Origin: an uncultured Sphingomonadaceae bacterium
GTDB lineage: Bacteria; Pseudomonadota; Alphaproteobacteria; Sphingomonadales; Sphingomonadaceae
NCBI GenBank assembly: GCA_947495985.1
Contig: CANMBD010000001.1
Span: forward strand, 248,001-312,000
Reading direction: 5' to 3'
DNA length: 64,000 nt
The notes beneath the pieces are model-generated. The model was not told the DNA's origin and ran no database searches. It was given only the letters and a program-made list of their open reading frames with translations. Both the position numbers and the translations under genes were made by a program. Positions 61,629-64,000 of the stretch are shown here, piece by piece (the stretch's first letter is position 1; each line of letters begins with the position of its first letter).

Positions 61629-62447
61629 TCATGGGCAATCAGCGGCGCCAGATGTGCTTGGCGGACCATAGAGCGATTGGCATCCCGCGATATCATCAGA
61701 AGCCAAAAACCGCTGCGGGCCGGAATAGCTGGGAAACATCAATGCGCCTCTCTGACGGCTATGGCCCAGGCCAATGGCATGACCAAATTCATGCGCGGCG
61801 ACAGTCAGGAAATCGATGCCCTGAGTGTCGCTCAGGTTGCAGGTCCAGTTTTCATCATCGTCAAAATGGGTGTCGCCTGCCAGCGGTCCGCCATTGGGTG
61901 GCGGGAAATAAGCATGCGCCAATACGCCGGATGCTCCGTCAAAGGGGCTTTGATCGCCATGTTCTCCCGTAGCAAACTCGATTTCGATATCGACATTGCC
62001 ATCGGTGCTGACGGAGAAACGGAGATCGCATTGTTCAGACCATAGATTAAAGGCTGAGGCGACATCGCGCTCAATATCGGCTTGTGCCATCTTGGTAGAA
62101 AAGCTGTTGAACCTGTAGGTGAGGTCTGAGTTTTCCCATCGGCTGACTGCAGTGAATGCCGCGCTCATAGGGGGAATGTCTACAAAACCACAACGGGGTT
62201 TTGCCATTTCGCAAAGTGTGGCCTGATCCAGGTTACCGGTAGCGGGCAAACCGAAACAACACTGATAAAGCCGCACGGCTTTCTCGGTGGCATAATCATA
62301 TTCACCATCATGCAGTGTGCCAAACCGATCCTGAAGATATCCGTAGTGCCGAAGGTACGATTGGATGCCCTGAATTTCGTCGCCCGACATGTCACCTGAG
62401 AGCATATCGTTGAGCGACATTTGAGAGATATTTGGGGGTGTTGTCAT
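61629..62447 (-). CDS. Matrixin (MMP-like) metalloprotease with peptidoglycan-binding prodomain and cysteine switch
   Basis: The 272-residue protein has a PG_binding_1-like helical start (about 20-80), then PRCGFVD at 84-90 (Cys86 as cysteine switch, compare eukaryotic PRCGVPD), then a catalytic domain with HEFGHAIGLGH (219-229) and Met-turn ALMFPSY (235-241). The structural-metal loop around FDGASGVLAHAYFPP is also kept. There is no signal peptide or hemopexin domain, which is odd for a secreted latent protease; release might use another route. It ends before an unrelated TPR gene. Confidence 0.85.
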   Translation of the reverse strand: MTTPPNISQMSLNDMLSGDMSGDEIQGIQSYLRHYGYLQDRFGTLHDGEYDYATEKAVRLYQCCFGLPATGNLDQATLCEMAKPRCGFVDIPPMSAAFTAVSRWENSDLTYRFNSFSTKMAQADIERDVASAFNLWSEQCDLRFSVSTDGNVDIEIEFATGEHGDQSPFDGASGVLAHAYFPPPNGGPLAGDTHFDDDENWTCNLSDTQGIDFLTVAAHEFGHAIGLGHSRQRGALMFPSYSGPQRFLASDDIAGCQSLYGPPSTSGAADCP

Positions 62448-62541
62448 CGGTCTTACCTCTGTGAAAGAGTGTTAGCGCTGTTCTCCACCCCCGAAATATC
62501 CCCGGGCATTTGTTGCGACCCAATGCCCGGTTATATGGGAC

Positions 62542-62868
62542 TTATTCGGATGTTTCCGTTTCGCTTTCAGCGGTGGAAGATTCTGTCGCATCATCGGTTG
62601 CGCCGTCTTCGCCTACCGGAGGAATAGCTTCACTTGCTTCTGGCAGCATTTCATCTGCTGGTGCTGCGCCTCCTTCAAGGCCGCCAGTTGCTGGCGCGCT
62701 ATCATCCATTGGTGCCGTATCCACCGGCTCTTCCATTGGTGAAGCTTCCATTCCCGTGCCATCTTCCAGGCCATCAGCGGCCGGGTCTTCTGCGGGCGGT
62801 GCATCGCAAGCAGCAAGCGCAAATATTGCAGGCGTCAAAATCAATGCTGGTTTAAATAATTTTTTCAT
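62542..62868 (-). CDS. Small acidic lipoprotein
   Basis: The 108-residue product has a signal with lipobox LAACD (MKKLFKPALILTPAIFALAAC) and a mature part of low complexity, rich in Glu, Asp, Pro, Ala and Ser/Thr with no predicted fold. AGGAAGAG precedes the ATG. It may be a surface spacer or a metal/cation-binding stalk; no family is recognised. It lies 94 bases before the matrixin start and in the same direction. Confidence 0.68.
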   Translation of the reverse strand: MKKLFKPALILTPAIFALAACDAPPAEDPAADGLEDGTGMEASPMEEPVDTAPMDDSAPATGGLEGGAAPADEMLPEASEAIPPVGEDGATDDATESSTAESETETSE

Positions 62869-62984
62869 GAGCTCTCTTCCTTGTCAGAGATATATGGCGG
62901 CCAACCGAGCAGGGAGGGAGAATTGCTCAAGTTGGCCGCGCACGTTAGGCACAGTTTAGGCTGATTGGGCCTTATATGCTTTGA

Positions 62985-63266
62985 CTATTTAGGATCGGGC
63001 GCGCCGTCACCGTCCTGGTCAAAAGCATCCGGGGCACCATCGCCATCGGTGTCCCAGCTATCAGGCTTACCGTCGCCACGTTGGTCCCAGGCATCCATTA
63101 CGCCATCACCATCAGTATCGATGGTTGCAGGTGCTGCCTCTGGGGCCGGGGCCGCTTCTGCTGCACCTTCTTCCGGTGCTTCAGCACCAGCATCTTGCGC
63201 AAAACTTGGGGCGGCAATCAAAGTTGCAGCGCCAAAGGCAGCCGCGATCATTGGTAGTTTTTTCAT
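62985..63266 (-). CDS. Small exported protein with DxDGDG calcium-binding-like repeats
   Basis: From ATG 63266 behind GGAG, the 93-residue product has a signal peptide (MKKLPMIAAAFGAATLIAAPSFA), an acidic Ala/Glu/Pro linker, and three thrombospondin-type-3-like repeats (DTDGDGVMDAWD, DTDGDGAPDAFD, DQDGDGAPDP). Such repeats bind calcium. It resembles the neighbouring acidic lipoprotein in composition. No enzymatic part exists. ATG 63281 is an alternative start. Confidence 0.72.
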   Translation of the reverse strand: MKKLPMIAAAFGAATLIAAPSFAQDAGAEAPEEGAAEAAPAPEAAPATIDTDGDGVMDAWDQRGDGKPDSWDTDGDGAPDAFDQDGDGAPDPK

Positions 63267-63484
63267 CTTACTCAACTCCATCGTTAACCCCCTGCCTGAT
63301 TAAAAAATGGTGGTTATCGGGCGACATTCCAGAAGTTAGCGTTCAGCAGACCAGCCAGCGCGTTCAAGCGAAAAATGGCTGAAACTCGTCGGAAACGAGA
63401 GGCGTTCTACCCGATTCGATGAGATTTGGGTTCGGGTATTTTACAGTTTTGAGAATCGATTTCAGGTTCGCATAACTATATTGC

Positions 63485-64000
63485 CTAATGAAAATCCCGT
63501 GATTTGGGCAATATCCTGACGTTGCGCGGATGACCGCTGCGGGGATATTTGGGTTTGGGCAGGAGTGCTCTTGCTTTGTGCTGTTCTGCCTGCCTGTCCT
63601 CGTTGCGATAGACAGGGCGATTAACTTCATCGGCTCTTGCCATGGATATAGGTGTTTGCTCATGCTCGGCAATTGTATCGAGCATGGTGGTGCAGTCCTC
63701 GACTTTACTGACCATCAAATGAGTCACGCCCTCCTTGCTATGCTGGATCTCGCCGGATGCCAGCATCAATCGTGCCGCCATGACTGGCCGGCGCATGGCT
63801 TCGAACCGGCTGGCCCAGAGCAGCAGATTGGATATTCCGGTCTCATCCTCCAGCGTAATGAAAATCGCATTGCCCTTGCCGGGTCGCTGACGGATCAGGA
63901 CGACGCCGGCGACTTGAGCGAAGCTGCCGGTTTTGGCCTTGGCTATCTCGGCACAGCTCATCACACCCATGGTGCGGAATTTATCGCGCAGGAACTCCAT
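63485..64000 (-). CDS. dnaE2: Error-prone DNA polymerase DnaE2 (C-terminal part)
   Basis: Only the last 171 or so residues are in the window, and the frame is open at base 64000. The OB-fold of DnaE2 (AQVAGVVLIRQRPGKGNAIFITLEDETG, LLLWASRFEAMRRPV) and the hallmark C-terminal end (SGHPRNVRILPKSRDFH) are clear. DnaE2 works with ImuB in damage-induced mutagenesis. Upstream genes of that cassette lie outside the window. Confidence 0.92.
   Translation of the reverse strand: MEFLRDKFRTMGVMSCAEIAKAKTGSFAQVAGVVLIRQRPGKGNAIFITLEDETGISNLLLWASRFEAMRRPVMAARLMLASGEIQHSKEGVTHLMVSKVEDCTTMLDTIAEHEQTPISMARADEVNRPVYRNEDRQAEQHKARALLPKPKYPRSGHPRNVRILPKSRDFH

Noticed and set aside
1..64000. CRISPR arrays, tRNA or rRNA genes, transposases, prophage genes
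   Set aside because: None was recognised by eye on either strand; a tRNAscan-SE or Infernal run would settle the RNA genes.

Overview
The window (about 64 kb, mid-50s % G+C) looks like chromosome of a marine-type sphingomonad (Alphaproteobacteria, Sphingomonadales; Sphingorhabdus/Parasphingorhabdus/Sphingopyxis-like). This rests on the serC-serA-hisZ-purA gene string, a prephenate dehydratase gene divergent from a membrane-anchored cytochrome c, a phasin with a lysine/alanine-rich arm, an isocitrate lyase beside its ScfR/RamB-like regulator, two large TonB-dependent receptors and many secreted peptidases. No rRNA, tRNA, CRISPR array, transposase or prophage gene was recognised. The assignment is inferred from gene content only.

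Layout. 1-5.5 kb: GMC oxidoreductase (cut by the window edge), sterol-desaturase-type hydroxylase, secreted DUF442 phosphatase-like protein, RecQ, MFS carrier. 5.5-12.6 kb: a signalling-type island with a TIR-transmembrane-LprI fusion divergent from a TPR/SLOG-like/class III cyclase protein, then an ABC1/UbiB kinase, an HDAC-like deacetylase, and a second TIR membrane protein in a two-gene unit with a lipoprotein. 12.7-20.2 kb: beta-propeller amidohydrolase, TylF-like methyltransferase, M20 amidohydrolase, small secreted protein, MobA, CHAP protein. 20.2-24 kb: RecF, a candidate sigma-54-controlled unit of two tandem 39-residue paralogous membrane peptides plus a PspC-domain protein, a CDF metal exporter with a possible Shine-Dalgarno-blocking hairpin, and a PilZ protein. 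24-32.9 kb: nuclease, rhodanese, acyltransferase, DUF1295, FrnE-type DsbA, ClpS, phasin, hydroxylase, membrane AraC regulator, and a type III PKS with an ICMT-family methyltransferase.

32.9-46.7 kb is an uptake and peptide-processing region: TonB receptor, glycine-rich exported protein, then S9 peptidase, DUF819 membrane protein and S51 peptidase with overlapping ends, a LysR regulator, a second large TonB receptor and a secreted alpha/beta hydrolase. 46.8-64 kb is mostly housekeeping: pheA, cytochrome c, LOG protein, extensin-like protein, serC (with a switch-like leader), serA, hisZ, purA, L,D-transpeptidase, glyoxylate-shunt regulator and aceA (two TGTAA inverted repeats between them), a cytochrome/TPR pair, an MMP-like matrixin with a cysteine switch, two small acidic exported proteins, and the 3' end of dnaE2.

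The most promising candidates for something undescribed are the sigma-54/tandem-peptide/PspC unit at 21.4-22.1 kb and the TIR-LprI/cyclase pair at 5.5-8.6 kb. Both are hypotheses built from sequence pattern and gene order.
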